From Mermis nigrescens (taxonomy: Eukaryota; Nematoda; Enoplea; Mermithida; Mermithidae), in contig JAVLUZ010000150.1 in assembly GCA_036768485.1 (NCBI GenBank), positions 892,460 through 956,459 on the forward strand: a DNA stretch of 64,000 nt, written 5' to 3'. Shown piece after piece: positions 45,762 to 56,551 of this stretch. The first letter of the stretch is position 1. Each line of letters starts with the position of its first letter. Under the pieces are notes generated by a model, which saw only the letters and a list, made by a program, of their open reading frames with translations, made no database searches and was not told the origin of the DNA. A program made the position numbers and the translations under genes.

Positions 45762-46900
45762 CGGGTTCAACTTGGTTCAACCCGGTATCACCCATAGGCC
45801 GTTCGGCTTCAACGGTCAATGCTACGAGTGTCATCAAGAATTATTATTAAAAAAATCAAATCTACGAACTCAGACACATTGCAAAACTTATTCATACAGG
45901 ACTCCTAAGCACAACGCGCACTCCAAGGATATTAAGTTGTTAACAGGCTTTTTTGAGCGCCACCCCCATTTGCGCAGCCGCTAATGGAGAGCGTCGGACG
46001 TTTGCGCAGAAGCTCATATTTGCGCAATAAAATATTCTATGCTTAGAAACTAGAATGCAATATCAATACACTAAGCGTAAGATTATAAGTATTTATCTGC
46101 TCATTTTTGTTAGATGCTGTAGCGCTCACTATACAGGCGATGCAAAACTGACTACTACGCGTATTTTTTATGCGCCTATATGATCCGCCTTCTGCATTTT
46201 ATTTCCGTAATGAATATTTAATGAACTTCATGTTGATCGATCATCAGACATACGACTATACCAGTGCTTATCATATTTGGTTAAGAAATGCTTCTCGTGG
46301 CCGCTATAACATTGGTGAAGAATGTACCAGTGTTTTGCTGTGATGATAGTAATAAAATGTTAAAAGACTATGGAACAACACTTATTTGTTCGAAAAAGAA
46401 TGTTTCACTTCACTTCAACTCCTTCAATCATTTTCTCATTCATTTCTCTTCATTTTTCTTATTTTCGATGGTCAGAATTTTTCCTTTGCGCAATGCGCAA
46501 ATGTCCGAAAATTGTCCTTTGTGCGCGGCCACTTTTGTTTGTGTTTGCGCTGCGCTAATAAAACAGTGGTTGTTGGCACTTAGTGCAATACAAAAACGTG
46601 TAAGCTTCCTACACTTCGATTGAAGAAGCAAACATAATACATACGATGCATACAGAAACGTTTCACTAATTGACAACGGCTGACTCATTTCGATATAGGA
46701 GGAAGCTTTATTAATAAGTTTTTGCATTAATACCGATCAGGGTTTCTGGGATTGCTTGCAAATTCAGATTGGAGCCAGACAAGGGATAAGCCTGAGGCAT
46801 AAATGACCCACGCGCTAGCACCAATGTGAATGCACACAACTAAGCCTCCTAGGCACACTGGGCGTGGGAGGAGGGGTTCGAGAGGTATGCAACCCCAGGA
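45762..46900 (+). other. Spacer, no recognised gene
   Basis: Contains two open frames (45751-45984 and 46288-46623) without recognisable domains or splice context, and a partial foldback unit near 46770-46850. Confidence 0.4.
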
Positions 46901-46904
46901 GGCC

Positions 46905-47980
46905 TAAACTGAACTGAACTGAAACAATTGATTGCTGAAAACGCGACAATTACGAAAGATGCAAGAGGATAATGAAACATATGGTCAATAAAGTAAAAAC
47001 GTACAGCAAAAGGCAACAAGCGAGTCATAAAAATGACGATTCAAGCTCGCCCTCTAATAAATTTGGATAAGTCGACATCGATTAATCTAGATTTGAATAT
47101 ATTTAAGTTAGGTGAAGAAACTACAAAATCAGGTAGGTGATTCCAAACAGAGATGTACTTATAAAAAAAGATTGAATTTTTGTAAATTAGAACGAACAAG
47201 AGGAACAACTAGCTTAAAGCGATTTGTGCAGCAAGTAGTATTTTTATTAAGCATAAAAAATCTGCCATGGAAAGACAAGAGTTTTGACTAATAATTTGAT
47301 ACATCATACATAAGCAAATATGCAGGCGACGTAATTCTAATCGACACAAGTTAAGTTGGTTAAGGCGTTCGTCGTAAGAAAGAGGACTATGATATCCAAC
47401 TATGTATTTAGTAAATTTACGCTGATGAGCCTCCAGCCTCTTAATATCACTAATATAAGAGGGGTTCCATGAAGCACAGGAATATTCAAGGACCGGTCTG
47501 ACGTAAACAATAAAGGCCTTACCGAGATTATTTTTATCACGCAAAAAGAAGGATTTTCTAATTAAGATGGATCTCAAGAAAGCTTTTTGATTATACTGCT
47601 GTAAAGCTCCTTAAGTTTTAGGTGTTGCGAAATTAGCACACCTAAATCGCGAACAAAGACAGAATCATCAGTAATAACTTGTGTATTGAGTGTGTATGAC
47701 AATTCAGGATTATTTGTGCCCAAATATAGGGCTTTGCATTTAGAATACGATATTGGTAAACAATTTTTGGTGGCCCAAATAGATATTCAATCTAAATCAG
47801 TCTGAAGTATTTAATAATTGCAGGAAAGATTAAATATTTTTAGGTCATCCGCGAACATAAAAGTCGAACTTGACAAGTTATCAAAGATATCATTTTTAAA
47901 AAATCAAAAACAACGTAGGTCCAAGAATGGACCCTTGAATAACTCCACTTGTAACAGCGGCAGGCTAAAGTTTCTAAGAT
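46905..47980 (-). mobile_element. LINE 3' half, 5' truncated
   Basis: Minus-strand sequence reads TSGVIQGSILGPTLFLIF, FADDLKIFNL, then in frame 47209-47577 YVRPVLEYSCASWNPSYISD and KFTKYIVGYHSPLSYDERL. Frameshifts separate these. The 3' end is a CTGAACTGAACTGAAC run at about 46910. Confidence 0.85.
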
Positions 47981-47984
47981 GGTT

Positions 47985-49450
47985 CGCTCACCGATTCTCC
48001 TGAAAAAACTTTTTTCTGATAGATTCGAGGACGCTGAGTCCAGAAAAAAACCGTTCTGGGGGCTGACGAATATTTGTGGAGATAGAGCCCTTCAAACTTT
48101 CAAGGAACGTGATCATCAAAATGTTCTTTTCTGCCATATTATGCAAAGATGAACATATCTTCAGACTTGTTATTAATTACTGTAGCACGCGAATCGGCAA
48201 ATTGGTACTTGCCTACAACTCACCAAGCTAGCTTGCTTATACGAACATCTTAGGCTTAAGCTTAGAAAGTGTATTCACATTGGTGCCAGCTGATGGTATA
48301 AGCCTGAGAGGGGCAAAAATTGTTCGCTCGCTCCACAATTTTCGCCCCAATTGTGCCTTAGGCTTAGACCATCAGCTGGCACCAATTTGATATGCACGGC
48401 AAGTCCAAAATAATAACCATGATGAATCGATTACACCCTGCTTCGGCTTTTTTAACGTCAGAACTGTAATGTAGAAATGTTAAAAATGGGGGCTTTTGCA
48501 TATTTTTTTGCATAATTTTTTTCACAAAATTTTTTTCCACCGATTCTCCTAAAAATACTTTTTTCTGATAGATTCAAGGACGCTGAGTCCAGAAAAATAA
48601 GCGTTTAGGAGGCTGACGAATATTTGTGGAGATAGAGCCCTTCAAACTTGCAAAAAACGTGATTATTTGAATGTACTTAGGGCTTTATCTCCACAAATAT
48701 TCGTCAGCCCCAGAATGGTTCTTTTTCTGGACTCAGCGTCCTCGAATCTATCAGAAAAAAGTATTTTTAGGAGAATCGGTTAAAAAAGGGAAAAACACTG
48801 TTTTTGGGGAAATTGAGAAAAAACCAAATTAGATAAAATTCGGTGATCAGATCTATGCCAGCTAAATTTTTGGCAAATAGGTACTTGCCCACAACTCACC
48901 AGCTTGCTCATACAAATATATTATAGGCTTAGGCTTGAGAGTGTATCCACATTGGTGTCAGCTGATGGTCTAAGCCTGAGACTGGGGCAAAAATTGCGGT
49001 GCGAGCAAAGCGAGCAGAGCAATTTTCGCCTCCATTTTGCCTTAGGCTCAGACCATCAGCTGGCACCAATTTGATATGCACAGCAAGTCCAAAACAATAA
49101 CCGTGATAAATCGAGTACAACTTGCTTCGGCTTTTTTAACGTCAGAATTGTAATGTAGATAGGTTAAAAATGGGGGCTTTTGCATAATTTTTTCAAAATT
49201 TTTTTCACTGATTATCTTAAAAATACTTTTTTCTGATAGATTCGAGGACGGTGAGTCCAGAAAAAAAATCGTTCTGGGGGCTGACGAATATTTGTGGAGA
49301 TGGAGTCCTAAGAACATTAAAATAATCACGTTTTTTGCAAGTTTGAAGGGCTCTATCTCCACAAATATTCGCCAGCCTCCTAAACGCTTTTTTCTGGACT
49401 CAGCATCCTCGAATCTATCAGAAATAAAGTATTTTTAGGAGAATCAGTGA
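47985..49450 (+). repeat. Two-unit tandem duplication of foldback sequences
   Basis: A unit of about 680 bp repeats: TTTGATATGCAC follows the foldbacks at about 48387 and 49069, and CTTTTTTAACGTCAGA lies at about 48450 and 49132. Each unit contains the 108-120-bp foldback (48279-48386, 48951-49070) and a larger inverted repeat built from CTCCACAAATATTCGTCAGC and TCTGATAGATTCGAGGACGC in both orientations (48540-48780, 49200-49446). Non-coding. Confidence 0.8.
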
Positions 49451-49484
49451 CATGATTATATTAGAAAAAAATTCCAATTTGCGC

Positions 49485-50125
49485 TGCATGGGCAGCAGCT
49501 TCAATAGCTGCCCATCCACCCATTAGCGCATTTTGATGGGCCAAGCGTAAGCTCTGGTCCTGCATGATAGATATTGCGTAGCTGTTCCTGTTCTTGTCCC
49601 CATTCTGGAGAATTGTTTTACTTTGGTGGAAATAAAATGTACAGCAGATACATATGATACTGGAAAAAATGGTGTGTGGTGACAGCAATTGCTTGCGGAT
49701 TCAGATTGGTGCCAGACAGGGGCTAAGCCTAAGGCATAAATGGAGCAAAAATTGCTCTGCTCGCTTTGCTTGCTCCACAATTTTTGCTCCATTTATCTCA
49801 GGCTTAGCCCATTACGCTGGCATTAATGTGAATGCACATAACTAAGCCTAAGCCTAAGACATTGGTAACCCTGCTCAGTCACAGTCCCCTGACGCTTCGG
49901 AGCTAATCCGAAACATTCCCTAATGCTTTTCGGAATCCATGTTTCACATTGTCGAATAAACTTTGAAGCATTTTATTTCCACTAAAATAAAACTATTCCC
50001 CAGAATGAGGACAACAACAGCAACAGCTACTCACTATCTATCATGCAGGACCAGAGCTTACGCTGGCTCATCAAAATGCGATAATAAGTGACTAGGCAGC
50101 TATTGAAGCTGCAACCCGTGCTAGC
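49485..50125. repeat. Large inverted repeat centred near 49805
   Basis: The arm 49485-49645 is repeated in inverse at about 49968-50125 (GGACCAGAGCTTACG, CAGCTATTGAAGCTGC and TTTATTTCCACNAAAATAA are shared). The foldback 49705-49826 sits in the middle. Minus-strand frame 49461-49688 reads IMQDQSLRLAHQNALMGGW, unrecognised. Confidence 0.75.
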
Positions 50126-50256
50126 AAGAAAAACTTCCCCTATTGAGGAAGCAAATCTGTCAGATCATCTCAAATAAAAGTGCCTTCTAAAACCATCTAC
50201 TACACGTTAAAATGCGAGCAAAGCGCCAGCTTCCCATATCAATAAACTTTGAACTT

Positions 50257-50550
50257 GACTGCATATAATATCACATTGTGTGCTATATTACCTGCAGTCT
50301 AGGTTGCTGGTTTTTGACTGCATATAATTTTACATTGTGTGCTATATTGCCTGCAGTCTAGGCCTTTGGTTTTTGACTGCATATAATTTTACGTCGTGTG
50401 CTATATTGCCTGCAGTCTAGGCCGCTGGTTTTTGACTGCATATAATTTTACGTTGTGTGCTATATTGCCTGCAGTGTAGGCCGCTGTTTTTTGACTGCAT
50501 ATAGTTTTACATTGTGTGTCATAATACCTGCAGTTGACTGCAAATAATTA
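50257..50550 (+). repeat. 59-bp minisatellite, about five units
   Basis: GACTGCATATAAT starts units at 50257, 50316, 50374, 50434 and 50493. Each unit has CCTGCAGTCTAGGCCGCTGG then TTTTTGACTGCA, so TGCAGTC and GACTGCA face each other around a 15-20-bp loop. Confidence 0.9.
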
Positions 50551-50587
50551 CTTACCCCCAACCCCATCACTTAGGCTTATTTAAAAT

Positions 50588-50950
50588 GCTGGCACCAACG
50601 TTTTGGTCAGTCACATAAATCTACAGAAACAATCCGAGCACTGCCTTATTTGTTTTTTGAACGATTTAGGTGGCAGCTTCCATCAAATACTACTTGCTGT
50701 ATATGTACATATAACGTCGCCATCTTAATACATATGTGAACCAGCTACACCAATGCCCAGTGAAACATTATTTGTGGTCAAAAACCAACGGCCTCGACTG
50801 CAAATAAGATACAGTGTAATATTATTTGCAGTTGAGAACCAGTGGCTTAGACTGCAAATAATATCGTGCATGTTAAAATATTATTTGCAGTCAAAAATCA
50901 GCTGTCCTGACTGCAAATACATAATATATTATCAGACACTAATATTAGGG
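50588..50950 (+). repeat. Dispersed repeat plus short minisatellite remnant
   Basis: 50588-50758 matches 7131-7320. From 50770 to 50935 the TGCAGTC/GACTGCAAATAA units of the neighbouring arrays reappear about three times. Confidence 0.6.
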
Positions 50951-51120
50951 TAATATGGCGAATATGTCCCTAGAGCTAAATTTTACGAACAATATATTTT
51001 ATGATTGAGTTCATCATGCTTGATCTCGTATAACAAAAATAAACTTGCTGTCTGTAATATTTTGTGAGTTAGGTAACTCGTAGTATGACAAGGAAATTTT
51101 TTAAATGACTATGTGTCACT

Positions 51121-51610
51121 GGGAATGTTTCGGATTAGTCTCCGAAGCGTCGGGGACTGTGACCATATGTGGGCAGCACCAAAATTCTAGGGGTGGGGGT
51201 GCAAAATTTTTCAAATGACAAAAAATGGCCTTAGAATGGTGGTATGGCAAAAAACACTATTTTCAACGTTTCTCATTGAGCACTATCTATCCATTGGCAT
51301 CAAAAAATTGCGAAAAAAAAACAAAAAAAAAATTTAAAGATTGAATTCTGGGGGTATTTTGGTTTTTAGAGGGGTGTTTGGTCTCTCGGGGATGCATACC
51401 CTCAACCCCCCATGCCCAGGTGTGACTGTGACTGAGCGGGGTTACCAATGTCTTAGGCTTAGTTATGTGAATTCACATTGATGCCAGCGCATGGGCTAAG
51501 CCTGAAATAAATGGAGCAAAAATTGTAGAGCGAGCGAAGCGAACGGAGCAATTTTCGCCCCATTTATGTCTTGGGCTTAGCTCATGTCATGGCACCAATT
51601 TGAATTCGCA
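51121..51610 (-). repeat. Inverse arm of 49697-49935, interrupted by a family III MITE
   Basis: Reading backwards, foldback 51476-51599, TAAGCCTAAGACATTGGTAA, CAGTCCCCGACGCTTCGGAG and CCGAAACATTCCC follow the order seen forwards at 49705-49930. The arm is split by the element at 51164-51424. Confidence 0.85.
51164..51424 (+). mobile_element. Family III MITE
   Basis: CATATGTGGGCAGCACC to CATGCCCAGGTGTG with perfect 8-bp duplication ACTGTGAC (51156-51163, 51425-51432). The uninterrupted target is present in inverse near 49900 (CTCAGTCACAGTCCCC), which proves the duplication length. Confidence 0.95.
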
Positions 51611-52014
51611 AGCAAATGTTGTTGCCACAAATTGAATACTAAAAAATACCTACAAAGCCATTTTTCTCTTATTCGCTTATCCTTAAGCACGTGAACTTCA
51701 ACAGTCTGTAACTCGGTCAACAATGCCGACCGCCACCTGATTCTTTCAAATATAAACTGCCTATCCCAAAGCCAGTTAGAAAATGTCATTGTCGTAATAA
51801 TCCAAGTCGATACGCTAAACGCCATTTTTTTCGTTGAATTGTTATAGAATTTTTGCGAAGAAAACGTTGAAAATTATGAAATTGTTTTGTGAATTTTTTT
51901 GGAACTACATGTGACCGCAAGGTATTTATTATTTTTGTTGGATGCGAAATGAAAAGATGTCTTAGAAAACATGGTTTTTAATAATTTGGCTCTAGGAACA
52001 TATTCGTCTAAAAT

Positions 52015-52395
52015 TCCCAAATATTACTTGCAGTCATGGTCGCTGGCTTTTGACTGCAAATAATATGACACTGCGCGCGTTATCATTTCCAGTCTAGGCC
52101 AATGGTTTTTAAATGAAAATAATATTACACTGTGTCCGGTATTATTTGCAGTCTAGGCCGCTGGTTTTTGACTGCAACGAATATTACACTGTGTGTGATA
52201 CTATTTGCAGTCAAGGCAGTTGGTTTTTGACCGCAAATAATATTTAACTGTTTGTGATATTATTTGCAGTCTTGGCCGCTGGTTTTTGACTGCAAATAGT
52301 ATTTTACTGTATGCTAAATTATTTGCAATTGACTGAAAATAATATACAATTGTATGCTAAATTATTTGCATTGACTGCAAATAATTACTGCCTTT
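52015..52395 (+). repeat. 59-bp minisatellite, second array
   Basis: About six units of ATTATTTGCAGTC, CTAGGCCGCTGG, TTTTTGACTGCAAATAAT, related to the array at 50257-50550. The array ends about 140 bp before the NEMP start codon. Confidence 0.9.
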
Positions 52396-52537
52396 GTTCA
52401 CGAAAAGTAAGATATATTTTGACGAAAGCAGCGGCTTATTGAAGGTTTTCTCGAGTTCGACCTTATGTTTAAGTAGGCCTACTGATTTAATGTCAGGTTG
52501 AAATTCTAGAGATATTGCAAGCGACATTTATTGGAAG

Positions 52538-53895
52538 ATGGATTTCCTAACAACATCAGTTTTGCTGATAATTATTCCTGTTATCGAGGGCAGTCAGGGT
52601 AAGGCATATATTTTGTACCATATTTTTCCATATGAATGGTATAATTAGGATGCGCTACGGGTATTTCTACAAAATAGTATGTATTATGATGTCATGTGCA
52701 ATGTTCTTTCTTAAAACGGGATCGCTTCTACCATCGAACAGTCGGTAAGCTTAGCAGCTAATGCCAATAAACGAAATCTAAGCTTAAGGAATGTTAAGTA
52801 AAACAGATAACTTCATCGAATCTAAAGAGTGTAGAAGTGCCGCACTCCACATGACTGAAGTAAAACGGGATCTTTTGGCGATTGTAAGACGTTGCGATAA
52901 CGAATGATTGATTTGTAATTTAGCTAAATAGCTGAATTATCTACTACATCAATTTATCGCAGCGTCTTGTTTTATTTATTTTTTGATTGATTGTAGAAAA
53001 AATGGATAATAAAATTAAGCAAGGGATGGTTAATTTTTTCTGTCTAACTTCATATTTGTGAGTACATTTTAGCTGACCATTAATAACAAATACGATGAGG
53101 CAGGCACGGACGGATATAACTGATTGATGGGGGCAGAAGTTTGAAAATTATGTCAAAATTACTAGAAATTAGTTACATTTATTTGGCTAATTTTTTCAAG
53201 ATAAGACGATTATGCGGTGGGGTGAAAAATTCTTGTGGGTAAAAAGCTTTTCTTGGAATATCGATTAGATAACCATGTAGCGAAATTCGATAGGAAACAA
53301 TTCCTACAGAAAGTTCGATATTAATTTATTTTGTGCGTACCTTTCAAGTTTTTTAAAAATATCGCTAAAAATATATCAGTTTATACATTTGTACTTATGC
53401 AAAATTAGTCAATTAGTCAATCATTTTTAGATTTGAGTTCGTTTCCTAAACGTACCATGGCGAAGGAAACATTACGTTTAGACGTTTGGAGATTTCCTGG
53501 CGAACTTCCACAGTTACATAGAGTATTCAAGTCAGTTACGGTAGGTAATATTTGTATTTAAGAATTTTGTAATTTGATTATCAAATGGTTGGAATTTCAT
53601 TCGATAGTGTACATCGCAATAATCTTTGACTGTTAGTAACAAAAATTAGAGGGCAGAATCTTGAAAAGGCATACTGGCACGTAGGGAGGGGTGATAGGCA
53701 GTGTTTATTTTGTGCAACGTCCGTTTGTACATGTACAAAGATGTTCCCCAAAAGTCTTTGTACGTACATGCAAATTTTTGTGTACTATAATTCGAGCTGT
53801 GCCGGGGCCGCCTTTTTTGCCGGGGCCGGGGCCGGGGCCTAGAAAAGCGGGCTTTACCGCGCTCATAGTAAGACCCTACCCCTACCCCTTATACC

Positions 53896-53953
<58 letters not shown>

Positions 53954-56373
53954 CTAGTAGATATGTGCGTCAAGCGTTAATATTTGTTGGATTACAAGAT
54001 ATAACAGAACATGGGCATCGGGGGGTCTTGGGACGTGGACGTGGGGGGTTGGGGGTATGCACCCCCAGAAGTTGGAACTCCCCCCCAGAATTCAATTTTT
54101 GAAATTTTTTGTTGCTTTTTTAGCGATTTCTTGATGCCATTGGATAGTGCTCGACGCTCCCAAAATTTCGGTGCTGCCCACCTATGGTCTAGGCCCCAGA
54201 ATTCACACTCTCCCCCAAAAAAAAATCCGCTAGACGCCCCAGAAATTGATTTTCAGGATTTTTTGTTCTTCTGCGATTTTTTGATGCTAATGTATAGCTC
54301 TCATTGAGAAACGCAAGAAAACGGTGTTTTTTCGACCTACCATATATTATCAGGCACTTTTTTACTTCTAAAAAATTTTGGAACCCCAGAATTTTTGAGC
54401 TGCCCATGTATAGACTTATTTCCTCCGACTTGGATGCGTTTTTCAATGTGCTTTACTTTGCACTTTTTAGGCTTATTATTCTATTTGTTCTGATAGACGT
54501 AGCTGTCTGCTACCAAGCAAGCTGGAAAGCTCGTCTATATGAATTGCAATCCAAAATATGTCAATTTTGATTATTAACTAGAAATTTGCACCAACCTGAC
54601 ATAATGAAATAAAGATTTGAATTAGTAAGATCTGTGGTGTTGCTTGAAATTGAGCTTGAAGGTAAATCTGCCCAAAACATTATCAATTTTCTACATTATA
54701 ATCAATTCTAACACTGGCCCCGGCCCCGGCCCCGGCCCCGGCGCCGGCGCCGGGGCCAGCCTGGCCCCGGCCCGGGGCCGGGGCCTGGCCCTGGCACAGC
54801 TCTAACTATAATATAGTACAGTAGCGATTTTAGTGTAGTAAAACAGGGTTTTCGATCTTTGGTAGTGTATTTTAGATAATTTGTGGGTTTCTAACGCCAA
54901 AAATTACTAAAAATTGTCCCAAAACGGCGCGAAGCGCCGAAAAATTTGACACTTATCCATTCTAAATACAAATTATGCCATATTAAAGATATATAGGACA
55001 AACAATTATTCATTTCGGCGCTGAGCGCCGAAAATTTTTGGGAATTTTACACCCTTTTACAGTTTTTGTCTCCCCAAAAATCTTTGCACATTTTGTATAC
55101 ACAAATTTTTGGGGACTATAATATGGTACTGTAGCGATTTTAGTGTTTTCGGCGCGAAGTGCCGAAATGTTTCGCGAATTTCAGACCTTTTTGCAATTTT
55201 AGTCCTCCCTAAAATCTTTGTACATGTACAAAGATGGTCCTGAAAAGTCTTTGTACATCGGGAAAAATCTTTGCCGAGTAGCCGAGTACAAAAAAACATT
55301 GGTGGTAGGGGATATGACGTTCCGTCAAAGGGTCCGAAAATTAGGCAATCTCGGGTGATTTAGGCCCAAAACAGTATATTTTCAAGCAATGTCGACCTAG
55401 CTCACCTAATAAATAATTACTGTAGTATAAATACCGGATTTCAAAGCTCCCTAGCCACCCTAAGCTTGTGCATCTATGCGGGATGACGTGCAGCCATTTT
55501 TCAAAACTTATGATGTCCAATCTTTTAATTTTTGAAGAAAGGCTGAAATGCCTGATTTTTGCTGAAAATTCGTAGAATATAAGGCCGGTTGGCGACTGAA
55601 AATCGGAATAATATCCTGTTTTTTTCTTAAAAATCCAACAACGGCTTATGGGATCGAGAACATAACTTTTTGCCCTAAGTTCGGGATATTAATAGATTTT
55701 TTACATTGAACGACATTGTGATATTTGGACATTAATCCGGTAATACGAATTTCTATTATGCTCGTGGCTCGCCATTGGGTGACGATCATAAGTGGACGGC
55801 ACCAAAGCTCTGGGGGAGGGGGTGCAAGATTTTTTCAAAGGTCAAAAAATGGCCTTAAAAATAGTCCTACGGCGAAAAAACACCATTTTTCAACGTTTCT
55901 CATCGAGCACTATCCATTGGCATCAAAAAATTGCGAAAAAAAACAAAAAATTTCGAAAAATTGAATTCTGGGGGCTATTTTGGTTTCAAGGGGGTGCATA
56001 CCCTCAAACCCTCCACGCCTAGGTATGCTGACGATTTGTATAATTTTCTGTACGTAATTTTTGTTTAGCTCGACATTAATCTGCTGTCGGCTGAGCCATA
56101 TTCCGATCAGAATCTCATGATTTATCAGAATGAAAACCGGACTGAGTTAATCGAAACGTTCGAAAGAGGCCAAAAAATGTTCGGATTTTTGCAGAAGTGG
56201 TCCGTGTGGAGATCATATAAAATTTATCCTTTCGCTCCGAGCTATATCGGTGTCGAAACATTGCAGCCTTACCAAATCAGCTTTAAGACAAAACGTAATA
56301 TCTGCTCATAATTTTATTATTGTATTCCTATATTGTCTCTATCGTTATGTTATCTTTTTTATCACTGCTCTAA

Positions 56374-56410
<37 letters not shown>

Positions 56411-56489
56411 CATTATTATTATGATTATTATTATTAATTATTTATTATTATTATTATTATTAATTATTATTAATTATTATTATTTATTA

Positions 56490-56551
<62 letters not shown>

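Larger units (their letters stand above)
53792..54804 (+). mobile_element. TIR element with GC-rich ends (family VI), copy 2
   Basis: Starts TCGAGCTGTGCCGGGGCC and ends CCCTGGCACAGCTCTA; perfect 8-bp duplication ACTATAAT (53784-53791, 54805-54812). Runs of CCGGGG/CCCCGG lie just inside both ends. The interior has a TA repeat and two partial family III copies, and no ORF. Confidence 0.92.
53699..55301 (-). mobile_element. Family I MITE split by a GC-ended element, NEMP intron 2
   Basis: Reverse family I copy from CAGTGTTTATTTTGTGC to GTACAAAAAAACATTG; flanks GTGATAGG (53691-53698) and GTGGTAGG (55302-55309) are an 8-bp duplication with one change. It is interrupted at 53792-54804. An internal partial duplication (about 55060-55200) repeats the CTTTGCACATTTTGTATACA/GCGCGAAGTGCC segment. 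Confidence 0.88.

Noticed and set aside
45751..45984. 77-aa plus-strand ORF with several Cys and His
   Set aside because: Starts in the target duplication of a MITE, has no start or splice context and no recognisable zinc-finger spacing.
46288..46623. 111-aa plus-strand ORF
   Set aside because: No recognised family; overlapping frames are equally long, as expected for biased non-coding DNA.
49461..49688. 75-aa minus-strand ORF with an IMQDQSLRLAHQNALMGGW segment
   Set aside because: Present in both arms of an inverted repeat and broken by stops in the other arm; no family recognised.
51577..51825. 82-aa minus-strand ORF starting MAFSVSTWIITTMTFSNWLW
   Set aside because: Its end lies in the foldback repeat and no domain or conserved splice pattern is seen; it could be a small first exon, but the support is too weak.
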